64,000 nt of DNA from Sandaracinobacteroides sp039808025 (GCA_039808025.1 JBDHSK010000009.1:1-64000); one strand, 5' to 3'. Positions 33,314 to 41,503 are shown, counted from the first letter of the stretch. Notes: generated by a model not told the origin, from the letters alone. Made by a program: numbers and translations.

Positions 33314-33724
33314 ATGCGTCTGAACGATGTGCCCGAAAGCCCTGATTTGCCGACCGAAGCCGAACTCGAGCAGGTTATTCCCGCCTTTTATGCCCGGGTT
33401 CGCCAGGATTCGATGATCGGCCCGCTGTTCAATGCCGCCATCGACGACTGGGATCATCACCTGGCACGACTGGTAGAATTCTGGTCGTCGGTGATGCTGT
33501 CCAGCCGCCGGTACAAGGGTAACCCGATGATGGCGCACCTGCGCCACCGTACCGAGATGGACCCCGAGATGTTCGGACGCTGGCTGCAGCTGTGGGCCGA
33601 AGTCACCGATGCGCATCTGTCGGCCGAGGCTGCCGCAGCCATGCAGGAAAAGGCCGGGATGATTGCCCAGAGCCTGCAATATGGCCTTTTTTTCCGTTTT
33701 TCCGGTAACCAGGAGTTTGCCTGA
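33314..33724 (+). CDS. group III truncated haemoglobin
   Basis: This 136-residue globin matches group III truncated haemoglobins (Ctb-like): IPAFYARVRQDSMIGPLFNAAIDDWDHHLARLVEFWSS, then RRYKGNPMMAHLRH, where His75 is the likely proximal haem ligand. These proteins bind O2 and NO and contribute to NO detoxification or haem-redox signalling. The start at 33314 was chosen because an in-frame ATG at 33278 lies within the NsrR operator. The stop overlaps the start of the DUF1971 gene (TGATG), so both are one transcript. Confidence 0.9.
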   Translation: MRLNDVPESPDLPTEAELEQVIPAFYARVRQDSMIGPLFNAAIDDWDHHLARLVEFWSSVMLSSRRYKGNPMMAHLRHRTEMDPEMFGRWLQLWAEVTDAHLSAEAAAAMQEKAGMIAQSLQYGLFFRFSGNQEFA

Positions 33725-34005
33725 TGACTGCCACCCCCTACAGCACCACTGCGATTTTCGATGAAAACAGCCTTCCTGATGCCATCCGCACCGCCCACAC
33801 CACCAAGGGGGGCGTGTGGGGATTGCTGCGCGTGCTCGAGGGTGAGGTCAATCTGGTGTTTCCGGATTCAGGCCGCAAGGAACATGCAACGCCGCAACAG
33901 CCGGCGTTGATTCCGCCCCAGGAAAGACACCATGTGGAAATTCTTGGCCCGATGCGGGTGCAGATTGAATTTTATCACGAGAACCCGCTGCTGATTCACA
34001 ACTGA
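33724..34005 (+). CDS. DUF1971 / TehB-like cupin-fold protein
   Basis: This 93-residue protein is a DUF1971 domain: STTAIFDENSLPDAIRTAHTTKGGVWGLLRVLEGEVNLVF, then PALIPPQERHHVEILGPMRVQIEFYHEN. The motif resembles a small cupin with histidines (residues 64, 65) that could bind metal. It occurs alone in NO-responsive operons and fused to some TehB methyltransferases. Its biochemical role is not known. Operon with an NsrR-controlled globin supports a NO-stress function. Confidence 0.85.
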   Translation: MTATPYSTTAIFDENSLPDAIRTAHTTKGGVWGLLRVLEGEVNLVFPDSGRKEHATPQQPALIPPQERHHVEILGPMRVQIEFYHENPLLIHN

Positions 34006-34014
34006 GGAATCGGT

Positions 34015-34030
34015 ATTTCATCACTGAAAT
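34015..34030. promoter_or_regulatory. perfect palindrome before the NO reductase gene
   Basis: ATTTCA-TCAC-TGAAAT is a 6-4-6 inverted repeat starting 10 bp after the DUF1971 stop and about 135 bp before norZ. It is too AT-rich for a terminator here and has no U-run. It might be an operator for the reductase gene. It does not match NsrR or FNR/NnrR consensus. Confidence 0.3.
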
Positions 34031-34163
34031 TCACCATTGCCCGATCGGCAATTTGTCTTTCATGGCAAAGCCGAATGGTTGCCCATTGGCGCAACCATCT
34101 GTATTGGGTGGCTGAATGCCATATTAACATCGCTCCAGATCATCGAACGAAAGGAAGGGGCAC

Positions 34164-36446
34164 ATGTCGACAACCAAGAGGCTGTGGCTGGGACTGGCGG
34201 CAATCGTCATCTCCAGCTTCGCCGTCATGCTGTGGCTGGGGGCCGATCTCATGCGGACCGCCCCACCGGTACCCGATCGGGTGGTTACCGAATCCGGCCG
34301 CACCGTTTTCACCCGCCAGGACATCGAAACCGGCCAGAAGGTCTGGCAATCGATCGGTGGTCAGCAGATGGGCAGCGTCTGGGGCCACGGCGCCCTGGTG
34401 GCGCCCGACTGGTCGGCTGACTGGCTGCACCGCGAGACCATGGCGATCCTCGACAGTGCAGCGCAGGCCAGCGGGGCAACCGGCTATGATGCCCTGACCG
34501 AGCCGCACAAGATGGCGTTGCGCGCGGCGCTGAAGCCGGATTTCCGTACCAACCGCTATGATCCCGCCACCGGCACGCTCACCATCACCGATGCGCGGGC
34601 TGCCGCCATCGCCAAGGTTTCAGCCCATTACGACAGCCTGTTTTCGGATGATCCGGCAACGCACCAGCTGCGGGTTGATTATGCCATTCGCGAAAACCCG
34701 GTTCCTGATCCGGCCAAGCGTCATTTGCTGAACGCCTTCTTCTTCTGGTCGTCGTGGGCAACCACCACCGACCGTCCGAACGATCCCGGGGTCAGCTATA
34801 CCAACAACTGGCCGTATGAACCGCTGGTCGACAACAAGCCGACGGCCGGCTCGTTCATGTGGTCGATGTTCTCGATCCTGTTCATGATCGCTGGCATCGG
34901 GCTGCTGGGCTGGCACTATGCTGGCTGGCACGGCAAGGAAGACTCGCTCGTTCCACCCAAGTCCGATCCGCTGAAGGCCATCACGATAACGCCTTCGATG
35001 CGGGCGACCGCCAAGTATTTCTGGGTGGTCATCGCCCTGTTCCTCACCCAGATTGCTCTGGGTGCCACCACCGCCCACTACCAAGTGGAAGGGCAGGTGC
35101 TTTATGGTATGCCGCTGGCCGACTGGCTGCCCTACAACCTGACCCGCAGCTGGCATACCCAGCTGGCCATTCTGTGGATTGCCACGGCCTGGCTTGGCAC
35201 CGGCCTCTACATCGCTCCGGCGGTCTCGGGATACGAGCCGAAGTATCAGCGCCTTGGCGTCAACTTCCTGTGGGTCTGCCTTATCATCATCGTGGTTGGC
35301 GCGTTTGCCGGCCAATGGTTCGCGGTGATGCAGAAGATGGGTATCAACATCAACTTCTGGTTCGGCCACCAGGGTTGGGAATATGTCGATATCGGCCGTT
35401 TCTGGCAGGCATTCCTGTTCGTTGGACTGCTGCTGTGGCTGCTGCTGGTGGGTCGGGCCCTGTGGCCGGCCATCCAGCGCAAGGATGAAATGTCGTCGAT
35501 CATCGTTCTGATGTTCCTGTCGGCCATCGCCATTGCCCTGTTCTATGGCGCCGGGCTGATGTACGGCGAGAACAGCCACATGTCGGAAGTCGAGTACTGG
35601 CGCTGGTGGGTCGTCCACCTGTGGGTGGAAGGCTTCTTCGAAGTGTTCGCCGTTGCCGTCATCAGCTTCATCTTTGTGAAGCTGAAGCTGGTGCGCGGAA
35701 GTACTGCTACCGTGAACGTCCTGTTCGCCACCATCGTCTTCCTGACGGGTGGGGTGCTGGGCATGTTCCACCACCTCTACTTTGCCGGCACCACCATGGC
35801 CGGCGTTGCTCTTGGCGCCAGTTTCTCGGCGCTCGAAGTGGTGCCGCTGGCATTGATCGGCATCGAGGCGATGGAAACCTGGCAGCACAGCCGCGCCACC
35901 CCGTGGATGGAGCGCTACAAGTGGCCGATCATGTTCTTCCTCGCGGTTTCCTTCTGGAACCTGATCGGGGCCGGGCTGTTCGGCTTCCTCGTCAACACTC
36001 CGCTGGCGCTCTATTACATGCAGGGCCTCAACCTGACGGCGCTGCACGGCCATACTGCCCTGTTCGGGGTGTATGGGATGCTGGGCATCGGCCTCATGCT
36101 CTACTGTCTGCGCGGGCTCACCTATGATCTCGTGTGGAACGACGGCATGATCCGCGCCGCCTACTGGTGCTTCAACATCGGGCTTGGCCTGATGGCGGTG
36201 CTGACGCTTCTGCCGATGGGCACCCTGCAACTGCAGGCCGTGCTGGAAAACGGCTATGCCTATGCCCGTTCGGCCGAATTCATGACCCAGCCGATGATCC
36301 ATCTGCTGGTGTGGATGCGGATGCCGGGTGACCTGGTGTTCGCGGCCGGCGCCTTGTTGCTGGCCGGGTTCGTGGCGCTGCTGTGGCTGCGCCCCAAGCC
36401 CGATACCAGCAGCGTGACGGGGGCGACCCCGCACCCGGCCGAGTAG
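34164..36446 (+). CDS. norZ: quinol-dependent nitric oxide reductase (qNOR)
   Basis: qNOR reduces two NO to N2O at a haem b3/FeB centre using quinol. The 760-residue protein is the single-chain form: an N-terminal helix and periplasmic domain with VWQSIGGQQMGSVWGHGA and no CXXCH haem-c site, then a 12-helix NorB-like catalytic part with conserved histidines (RSWHTQLAILWIATAWLG, WVVHLWVEGFFEVFAVAVISF, MFHHLYFAG, LHGHTALFGVYGMLGIGLMLYC). AAGGAAGGGG lies before the ATG. Adjacent NsrR, NnrS and haemoglobin genes point to detoxification rather than full denitrification, as no other denitrification enzymes are here. Confidence 0.96.
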   Translation: MSTTKRLWLGLAAIVISSFAVMLWLGADLMRTAPPVPDRVVTESGRTVFTRQDIETGQKVWQSIGGQQMGSVWGHGALVAPDWSADWLHRETMAILDSAAQASGATGYDALTEPHKMALRAALKPDFRTNRYDPATGTLTITDARAAAIAKVSAHYDSLFSDDPATHQLRVDYAIRENPVPDPAKRHLLNAFFFWSSWATTTDRPNDPGVSYTNNWPYEPLVDNKPTAGSFMWSMFSILFMIAGIGLLGWHYAGWHGKEDSLVPPKSDPLKAITITPSMRATAKYFWVVIALFLTQIALGATTAHYQVEGQVLYGMPLADWLPYNLTRSWHTQLAILWIATAWLGTGLYIAPAVSGYEPKYQRLGVNFLWVCLIIIVVGAFAGQWFAVMQKMGININFWFGHQGWEYVDIGRFWQAFLFVGLLLWLLLVGRALWPAIQRKDEMSSIIVLMFLSAIAIALFYGAGLMYGENSHMSEVEYWRWWVVHLWVEGFFEVFAVAVISFIFVKLKLVRGSTATVNVLFATIVFLTGGVLGMFHHLYFAGTTMAGVALGASFSALEVVPLALIGIEAMETWQHSRATPWMERYKWPIMFFLAVSFWNLIGAGLFGFLVNTPLALYYMQGLNLTALHGHTALFGVYGMLGIGLMLYCLRGLTYDLVWNDGMIRAAYWCFNIGLGLMAVLTLLPMGTLQLQAVLENGYAYARSAEFMTQPMIHLLVWMRMPGDLVFAAGALLLAGFVALLWLRPKPDTSSVTGATPHPAE

Positions 36447-36454
36447 GCTGACAA

Positions 36455-36483
36455 GGGGGCCGGAGCCTTGTCTTCCGGCCCCC
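36455..36483 (+). terminator. hairpin terminator after norZ
   Basis: GGGGGCCGGA (36455-36464) pairs perfectly with TCCGGCCCCC (36474-36483). It lies 8 bp past the norZ stop and is followed by GCTTTGT, a weak U-rich tail. Confidence 0.65.
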
Positions 36484-36517
36484 GCTTTGTGACAAACTCC
36501 TCTGATACAGTAAGGGG

Positions 36518-36545
36518 CAGGGCCGGCGTTGATCCGCCGGCCCTG
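36518..36545 (+). other. strong hairpin in the leader of the SirB-like gene
   Basis: CAGGGCCGGCG and CGCCGGCCCTG form a perfect 11-bp stem with a 6-nt loop (TTGATC), ending 12 nt before the ATG. It may be a second terminator for norZ or, if transcribed with the downstream gene, a structure that would hide its ribosome site. The upstream terminator at 36455 is only 35 bp away. Confidence 0.45.
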
Positions 36546-36557
36546 TCATATCGGACC

Positions 36558-36959
36558 ATGATCGAACTCTATCCGGAAATCCGCAGCACCCACATCTTCA
36601 CCATTGCCATCTCGGGCCTGTGGATGGCGCTGCGAGGCCTGGGGTTGCTGGCGGGTATGCAGTGGCCACGCCATATTCTGGCCTGGGCGCTGGAATGGGT
36701 GATCCTCGCCTCGCTGGTGACGGCCGGGGTGCTGATGGTGACCCTGCTGCCGCGCGAAGTCTTCGCCAATCACTGGCTTACCGTGAAGCTGCTGTTCGTC
36801 AGCGCCTATCTGCTGCTTGGCTATGCCGCGCTGCTGATGCCGCTTGCCCGCATCCGGCGGGCGCTGGTGCTGGCCGGTTCGCTCGGCTGTTACGGGGTGG
36901 CCTACAGCATCGCCCGCGCCCATGATCCGCTGGGGCTGCTGGCAAGCCTGATGGCCTGA
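36558..36959 (+). CDS. SirB-family membrane protein
   Basis: This 133-residue protein has four hydrophobic segments (about 14-32, 43-64, 73-92, 101-117). It starts YPEIRSTHIFTIAISGLWMALRG. The layout and the H-F-A--SG-W--RG type opening resemble SirB-like integral membrane proteins. Their function is unknown. Location directly after a NO reductase suggests a respiratory or NO-linked role, but this is inference. The ATG at 36558 lies 12 nt after a large hairpin, and no classic ribosome site is seen between them. Confidence 0.65.
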   Translation: MIELYPEIRSTHIFTIAISGLWMALRGLGLLAGMQWPRHILAWALEWVILASLVTAGVLMVTLLPREVFANHWLTVKLLFVSAYLLLGYAALLMPLARIRRALVLAGSLGCYGVAYSIARAHDPLGLLASLMA

Positions 36960-36974
36960 CAGCCTGAGGCAAGA

Positions 36975-37796
36975 CTATTTCCGCAGGCTGGTGAAGGCGC
37001 GGTCACCGCGCAGCGCGCCCCACCAGGTCAGCGGGTTCAGAGTCTGCGACCCATCGAGCGAGAAGGTGGTGAATTCGGCGCGGCCGACGATATTTTCCCA
37101 CGGCACCAGCCCCAGCCCGCCCAGAGCCTGCGGCACCCGGCTGTCCTGCGAGTTGTCGCGGTTGTCACCCATCAGGAACAGATGCCCGTAAGGAACGGTA
37201 ACGGGGCCGAAATTGTCTCGCGGTGTGTCGGCCATGTCGAGGGTCAGGTAACTGTGCCCATCGGGCAGGGTTTCCCGATAGGTGGGGTAGCGGCATACGG
37301 CTTGCCCGGCAGCGTTCTGGCTGCGGAACTGCGGCATCCACGTGCAATCGGTGTTCGGGGTAACCAGCAGCTCGGTATCGGCCACTTTCTGCCGTGGCAC
37401 CGGCTTGCCGTTCAGCCACAAGGCGCCATCGCGCATCTCGATGGTGTCGCCGGGAACGCCGATCACCCGCTTGATCCAGTCGGCGCCATCTGAGGGGCTT
37501 TTCAGCACCACGATATCGCCGGGGTCGGGCATGCGGCCGAACAGCCGGCCATCCATTTTCGGAACGATGGGCAACGATGGCGACAGATACGAGAAGCCGT
37601 AGGGGTATTTCGTGACGATGAGCCGGTCGCCCACCAGCAGGGTGGGCAGCATCGATTCCGAGGGAATGTAGAAGGGCTTGGCCACAAAGCTGTGGATCCC
37701 GAGCACGATGAGGATCAGCCACACCCACTGGCGGATCTCTCGCCCCCAGCTGAACGGCTCTTTCGGCTTGGCGGGCTTGGCGTGCGATGCGTTCAT
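36975..37796 (-). CDS. lepB: signal peptidase I
   Basis: LepB removes signal peptides of secreted proteins. The 273-residue protein has one N-terminal membrane helix (about 25-40). The catalytic serine is in IPSESMLPTLLVGD (residue 48), and the catalytic lysine is in WIKRVIGVPGDTIEMRDG. It also has the later box YGHLFLMGDNRDNSQDSR. It is the last gene of a pyrE-pdxJ-acpS-lepB cluster. The usual alphaproteobacterial rnc-era genes do not follow; the SirB-like gene converges instead. Confidence 0.96.
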   Translation of the reverse strand: MNASHAKPAKPKEPFSWGREIRQWVWLILIVLGIHSFVAKPFYIPSESMLPTLLVGDRLIVTKYPYGFSYLSPSLPIVPKMDGRLFGRMPDPGDIVVLKSPSDGADWIKRVIGVPGDTIEMRDGALWLNGKPVPRQKVADTELLVTPNTDCTWMPQFRSQNAAGQAVCRYPTYRETLPDGHSYLTLDMADTPRDNFGPVTVPYGHLFLMGDNRDNSQDSRVPQALGGLGLVPWENIVGRAEFTTFSLDGSQTLNPLTWWGALRGDRAFTSLRK

Positions 37797-37809
37797 GGAT
37801 GGCTCACAT

Positions 37810-38232
37810 TCAATAGGGGCTGGCAGTAATCAGTACGATCGCCTGCGCCCATGGGTGGTCGTCGGTAAGGGTCAGGTGAATATCAGCCTTATGCCCGGCA
37901 GGGGTTATGGCGGCAAGCCGCGATGCAGCGCCGCCGGTCAGGGCCAGCGTCGGTTTGCCGGAAGGCAGGTTCACCACCCCCATGTCGCGGAAGAAGACGC
38001 CTTCGCGAAAGCCGGTGCCCAGCGCCTTGGCGCAGGCTTCCTTGGCGGCGAAGCGTTTGGCATAGGTTCCAAAGCGGGTGAGGGGCCGCCGTTCGGCACG
38101 CTGCTGCTCGAGCGGGGTGTAGATTCGGTTTAGAAAGCGGTCACCGAAGCGGGAGATCGAGGCCGTGATGCGCTCGATATTGCAGAGGTCGACGCCGAAG
38201 CCGATAACGACAAGCCCGGCCGGGACCATCAT
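37810..38232 (-). CDS. acpS: holo-[acyl-carrier-protein] synthase
   Basis: AcpS attaches 4'-phosphopantetheine to acyl carrier protein. The 140-residue protein has GFGVDLCNIERI (Asp metal ligand), FGTYAKRFAAKEACAKALGTGF (Glu and Lys active-site residues) and the C-terminal HLTLTDDHPWAQAIVLI. It starts four bases inside the end of pdxJ (ATGATG). A few extra residues before the conserved core suggest the start could be a little later. Confidence 0.95.
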   Translation of the reverse strand: MMVPAGLVVIGFGVDLCNIERITASISRFGDRFLNRIYTPLEQQRAERRPLTRFGTYAKRFAAKEACAKALGTGFREGVFFRDMGVVNLPSGKPTLALTGGAASRLAAITPAGHKADIHLTLTDDHPWAQAIVLITASPY

Positions 38233-38975
38233 GCGCCTGCGGCGTCCGAGCGCCGCACTGAGGCAGAGACGGCTTTGTCGATGCGTTTTCGCATTTCCGT
38301 GATGGCAGCGGCAAGGCCGGTGAAGACCGCCTCGCCGATTAGGAAGTGGCCGATGTTGAGTTCGGCGATGCCGGGGATGGCAGCCACCGGCCCGACATTA
38401 TCGAAGGTGAGACCGTGGCCGGCATGCACCTCAAGCCCCAGCGATTGGGCAAAGGCTGCACCCTCTGCCAGCTTCTGCAGCGCTCCGGGCTCGCAATGGG
38501 AATAAGGCCCGGTGTGCAACTCGACCACGGGCGCACCCAGACGCGCAGCGGCTTCGATCTGGTGGGCCTCGGGGGCGATGAACAGCGACACCCGGATGCC
38601 GGCATCGCCAAGCTTCCTGACGATGGGCGCCAGATGCGCCTCTTGTCCGGCGGCATCAAGCCCGCCCTCAGTCGTGCGTTCGGCCCGGCGCTCGGGCACG
38701 ATGCAGGCGGCATGTGGCCGGTGTTTCAGGGCGATAGCCAGCATCTCGTTGGTTGCGGCCATCTCGAGGTTGAGTGGCAAGGTAAGTGTGGCCACCAGTT
38801 CGGCGATGTCGGTGTCGGTCATGTGGCGGCGGTCCTCGCGCAGATGGGCGGTTATGCCATCGGCCCCGGCCGCAGCTGCCATTTCGGCAGCGCGCAGCGG
38901 GCTGGGGTGATCACCGCCGCGGGCATTGCGGATGGTGGCCACATGATCGATGTTGACTCCAAGCCGGATGGTCAT
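38229..38975 (-). CDS. pdxJ: pyridoxine 5'-phosphate synthase
   Basis: PdxJ closes the pyridoxine ring from 1-deoxyxylulose-5-phosphate and 3-amino-2-oxopropyl phosphate. The 248-residue barrel begins RLGVNIDHVATIRNARGGDHPSPLRAAEMAAAAGADGITAHLREDRRHM. It carries LNLEMAATNEML, VELHTGPYS, VHAGHGLTFDNVGPVAAIPGIAELNIGHFLIGEAVFTGL. All catalytic segments are intact. It starts one base after the pyrE stop and overlaps acpS. Confidence 0.97.
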   Translation of the reverse strand: MTIRLGVNIDHVATIRNARGGDHPSPLRAAEMAAAAGADGITAHLREDRRHMTDTDIAELVATLTLPLNLEMAATNEMLAIALKHRPHAACIVPERRAERTTEGGLDAAGQEAHLAPIVRKLGDAGIRVSLFIAPEAHQIEAAARLGAPVVELHTGPYSHCEPGALQKLAEGAAFAQSLGLEVHAGHGLTFDNVGPVAAIPGIAELNIGHFLIGEAVFTGLAAAITEMRKRIDKAVSASVRRSDAAGA

Positions 38976-38976
38976 G

Positions 38977-39558
38977 TCAGGCCGCGCGACTGCCGGGTTT
39001 GACAGCGGGAATGGCCGCCAGATGCGGGGGCAGGGCGTCGGCCGGATAGTCGGGCACCGACAGGCGGATCAGCGGCGTCAGCGGCACGCCAAGATCGGCC
39101 TTGCCATCCGAACGGTCGACCAGGCAGGCGGCATGGATCACCCGGCCGCCGGCCGCCGTCACTGCGGCGATGGCCTCGCGGCTTGACAGTCCGGTGGTCA
39201 CCACGTCTTCCATAAGGATGACCGGCTGGCCCGGCGCCAGCCGGAAGCCGCGGCGCAGTTCAAAGGTGCCGGTCGGGCGCTCGACGAACATCGACAGCAC
39301 TCCAAGCGCGCGTGCCAGCTCATGGCCGCAGATGATGCCACCCATCGCCGGGGCGATGACGGCGGAGGCCTCGGTGCGGATGGCTGCCGGAATTTTGGCA
39401 GCCAGCACGGAGGCCAGGCGTTCGGCGCGTGCCGGGTCCATCAACAGGCGCGCACATTGCAGATAGCGGGCTGAATGCCGCCCGGACGACAGGATGAAAT
39501 GGCCCTCTAGCAAGGCATCGGCAGCACGGAACTCGGCAAGAATCTGGTCGTCGGTCAT
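38977..39558 (-). CDS. pyrE: orotate phosphoribosyltransferase
   Basis: PyrE makes orotidine monophosphate in pyrimidine synthesis. The 193-residue protein opens MTDDQILAEFRAADALLEGHFILSSGRHSARYLQCARLL. It has the PRPP-binding loop VILMEDVVTTGLSSREAIAAV. The alphaproteobacterial form starts at MTDDQ, so the ATG at 39558 was chosen; a frame from 39597 adds 13 unconserved residues. It heads the pyrE-pdxJ-acpS-lepB run. Confidence 0.95.
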   Translation of the reverse strand: MTDDQILAEFRAADALLEGHFILSSGRHSARYLQCARLLMDPARAERLASVLAAKIPAAIRTEASAVIAPAMGGIICGHELARALGVLSMFVERPTGTFELRRGFRLAPGQPVILMEDVVTTGLSSREAIAAVTAAGGRVIHAACLVDRSDGKADLGVPLTPLIRLSVPDYPADALPPHLAAIPAVKPGSRAA

Positions 39559-39638
39559 GTGTTCTTCAGTAGGCAAAGCGGCGAAAAAATCCACCATCTG
39601 ATACGAGAATTATTGCCCCCCTGTTCCGGATCGGGCGT

Positions 39639-39653
39639 ACTTGTGCTACAAGT
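39639..39653. promoter_or_regulatory. palindrome upstream of the PEP-CTERM gene
   Basis: ACTTGT-GCT-ACAAGT is a perfect 6-3-6 inverted repeat about 60 bp before the PEP-CTERM start and 80 bp before pyrE. It may be an operator for either gene. I cannot assign a regulator family. Confidence 0.35.
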
Positions 39654-39713
39654 CTACCGGCGGCGTGCGCCATTCATGAGGGGTTGGCGCGTACCCGATG
39701 GGGGAGATGTCTG

Positions 39714-40388
39714 ATGATGTTTCACAAGCTGGCGGCAATTTGTGTTGCAACCTGTGTGGCCGGGTCCGTTCAGGCGGGCATGATCCAGTCGATCGTGTTT
39801 GAAGGCTCGGGCGCGGTTACCAACCACTACCTCGATCTCTACTGCGATGACGACCAGACGGAATGCTGGAACCTTACGCCCGACGCCATGGGCTATCCAC
39901 CCATCGGCACGCCGTTCACACTGACGGGAACCATTCAGTTCGCACAGCCGGTACCTGATACCGGCATTTATTATTACAATGGCTGGGACGAGGAGACCGC
40001 CTTTACCGGCACCCTAAGCCTCACCATTATCGGCTACCCCGGGACGGGTTGGGGCCTGGACTGGTATGCCGATGGCTGGGAGGAACCTTATGTCTTGCTG
40101 GAAGGTGGCAAGCCGGTTGGCTTTTATAATTACTTCGAGGGTTGTGCCGGGATGGAAGGGCTGAGTGCCGGCAACGGCAACCTGAGCTATGACTGGCGCG
40201 ACTGCTGGTGGGGTGGGTACGACACCTACTTCACTCTGGAAGCAAAGGGCCAGATCGATCGCGTGTGGGTGGATGGGCGTCTGCTGGGCGTGCCGGAACC
40301 GGCCGCGTGGGCCATGTTGATTACCGGTTTCGGGCTGGTCGGCACGGCGCTGCGGCAACGCCGTGGCCAGCATCGGTTGGCGGCCTAG
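39714..40388 (+). CDS. PEP-CTERM sorting domain protein
   Basis: This 224-residue exported protein has a signal peptide (to about residue 21, ending VQA) and a C-terminal PEP-CTERM signal: VPEPAAWAMLITGFGLVGTALRQRR, a PEP motif, a membrane helix and an arginine cluster. It is a substrate of an EpsH/exosortase system anchoring proteins to the cell surface. The middle is aromatic- and acid-rich (DWYADGWEEPYV, YYYNGWDEE), perhaps a beta-rich surface domain. The start at 39714 has GGGGGAG 8 nt upstream. No exosortase gene is in the window. Confidence 0.88.
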   Translation: MMFHKLAAICVATCVAGSVQAGMIQSIVFEGSGAVTNHYLDLYCDDDQTECWNLTPDAMGYPPIGTPFTLTGTIQFAQPVPDTGIYYYNGWDEETAFTGTLSLTIIGYPGTGWGLDWYADGWEEPYVLLEGGKPVGFYNYFEGCAGMEGLSAGNGNLSYDWRDCWWGGYDTYFTLEAKGQIDRVWVDGRLLGVPEPAAWAMLITGFGLVGTALRQRRGQHRLAA

Positions 40389-40398
40389 GTCGCCAACC
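40375..40398 (+). terminator. hairpin over the PEP-CTERM stop codon
   Basis: GGTTGGCG and CGCCAACC form a perfect 8-bp stem around GCCTAGGT, which contains the TAG stop. No U-run follows, so it may be a weak terminator. Confidence 0.35.
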
Positions 40399-40490
40399 AA
40401 TCTGAAATACCCGAACTGCGGGCTTACTTTATGGTTTTCCGCAGGAATTTTGCAGCAGCCAGCGGGTGACCGACGCGAACCGGCGTCTGG

Positions 40491-41393
40491 CTAGAAATCA
40501 TAGACCAGCGTAGCGCGGGTAATGGTGTCGGTATTTTCTCGTCCATTGGGCGGGTTGGTTTCGTGCTGCACAGAAAAGGAAACCCGCGCTGACAGGGCCC
40601 CCATCAGCTTGGTGGTCAGCGCCGTGTTCGATTGAAAGCTGCCGTTGGTGTTGTCAACCAGCAGAAAGGCATCTTGCGTGAAGCGGGTGATTGGTGACCA
40701 GTTCCAGCGGAAGTTGCCGGCCAGGCGGCCGCCGAACAGGTTTTCATATTCGCCCGTTATCAACCTGGTCTGCGACAGTGCCGGGCCACCTTCCACAGAG
40801 AAGCGAATTGCAGGTGTGTTGGCCAATACATAGCCTACCCCCAGCGCTTCGGTGAAACGCGAGGTAAGACCGGCGACCTGGTTGCGCTCCCACCCCAGGC
40901 GTCCCCACAGATAGCCATTATCGGAAAACTTCCAGTCAGCCTGATAGCCAAGCAGATAGCGTTCCTGGGTATTGACCCCTTTGCTGCGTTGCAGGTCAGC
41001 CAGAGCCGAAACATTGTGCCGCCAGTCGATCCCGTCACGGATCAGCTTCAGGCCAACCGCCAGAGTGACCGCATCAGAGTTACCGGTCGAGAAAGAGCCG
41101 CCGAGTTCGCCTGAGCCTTTCCAGTTCTCGAATATGGTCGAATCCTGGATATGGGCGATCCGTTCGGCTTCGCGCTGCTGCTTCAAGTGGCTGACGATGG
41201 CGTCGATCTCGGCCGTGGAATCGGGGTTGGTTTCCTTGGCGACAGAGACGACGGCCGTGATCTTGCCTTCGTTACCGCTTGCTGCTGCCTTTTCGATCAT
41301 CAGCCGCACTGGTTCGGGAAGCGGTGTGGCGGCGTTGGCAAAGGCAGCAGGTGTCGACAGGGCGACAAGCAGAAGAACGACAGGCGGTTTCAA
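40491..41393 (-). CDS. DUF481 outer-membrane protein
   Basis: This 300-residue precursor belongs to the DUF481 (YdiY-like) family of predicted outer-membrane beta barrels. It has a signal peptide ending AFANA, a helical segment rich in Lys and Glu after it, then the barrel from WKGSGELGGSFSTGNSDAVTLAVGLKL to the terminal FTLVYDF-type ending TRATLVYDF. The TTG at 41393 was chosen since it begins the signal peptide and follows AGAGG at 7 nt; an ATG at 41456 adds a non-hydrophobic stretch. The function of the family is unknown. Confidence 0.8.
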   Translation of the reverse strand: MKPPVVLLLVALSTPAAFANAATPLPEPVRLMIEKAAASGNEGKITAVVSVAKETNPDSTAEIDAIVSHLKQQREAERIAHIQDSTIFENWKGSGELGGSFSTGNSDAVTLAVGLKLIRDGIDWRHNVSALADLQRSKGVNTQERYLLGYQADWKFSDNGYLWGRLGWERNQVAGLTSRFTEALGVGYVLANTPAIRFSVEGGPALSQTRLITGEYENLFGGRLAGNFRWNWSPITRFTQDAFLLVDNTNGSFQSNTALTTKLMGALSARVSFSVQHETNPPNGRENTDTITRATLVYDF

Positions 41394-41503
41394 GATAGGC
41401 CTCTGGTCAGGGAAAATTGCCCGACGCCAATGGCACAATGACGGCGGGGTTGCCAACCCTGCCTTGCTGTTGCGGCTAAGGCGGGCTGGCAGACAGTTGC
41501 AGT

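Noticed and set aside
34110..34140. A second NsrR operator just before norZ (ATGCCATATTAACATC region)
   Set aside because: Only about half of the conserved positions match and the arms are not symmetric.
34620..36434. 604-codon open frame antisense to norZ
   Set aside because: The product is low-complexity and rich in His, Gln and Asp, with no domain. The plus strand encodes a clear NO reductase.
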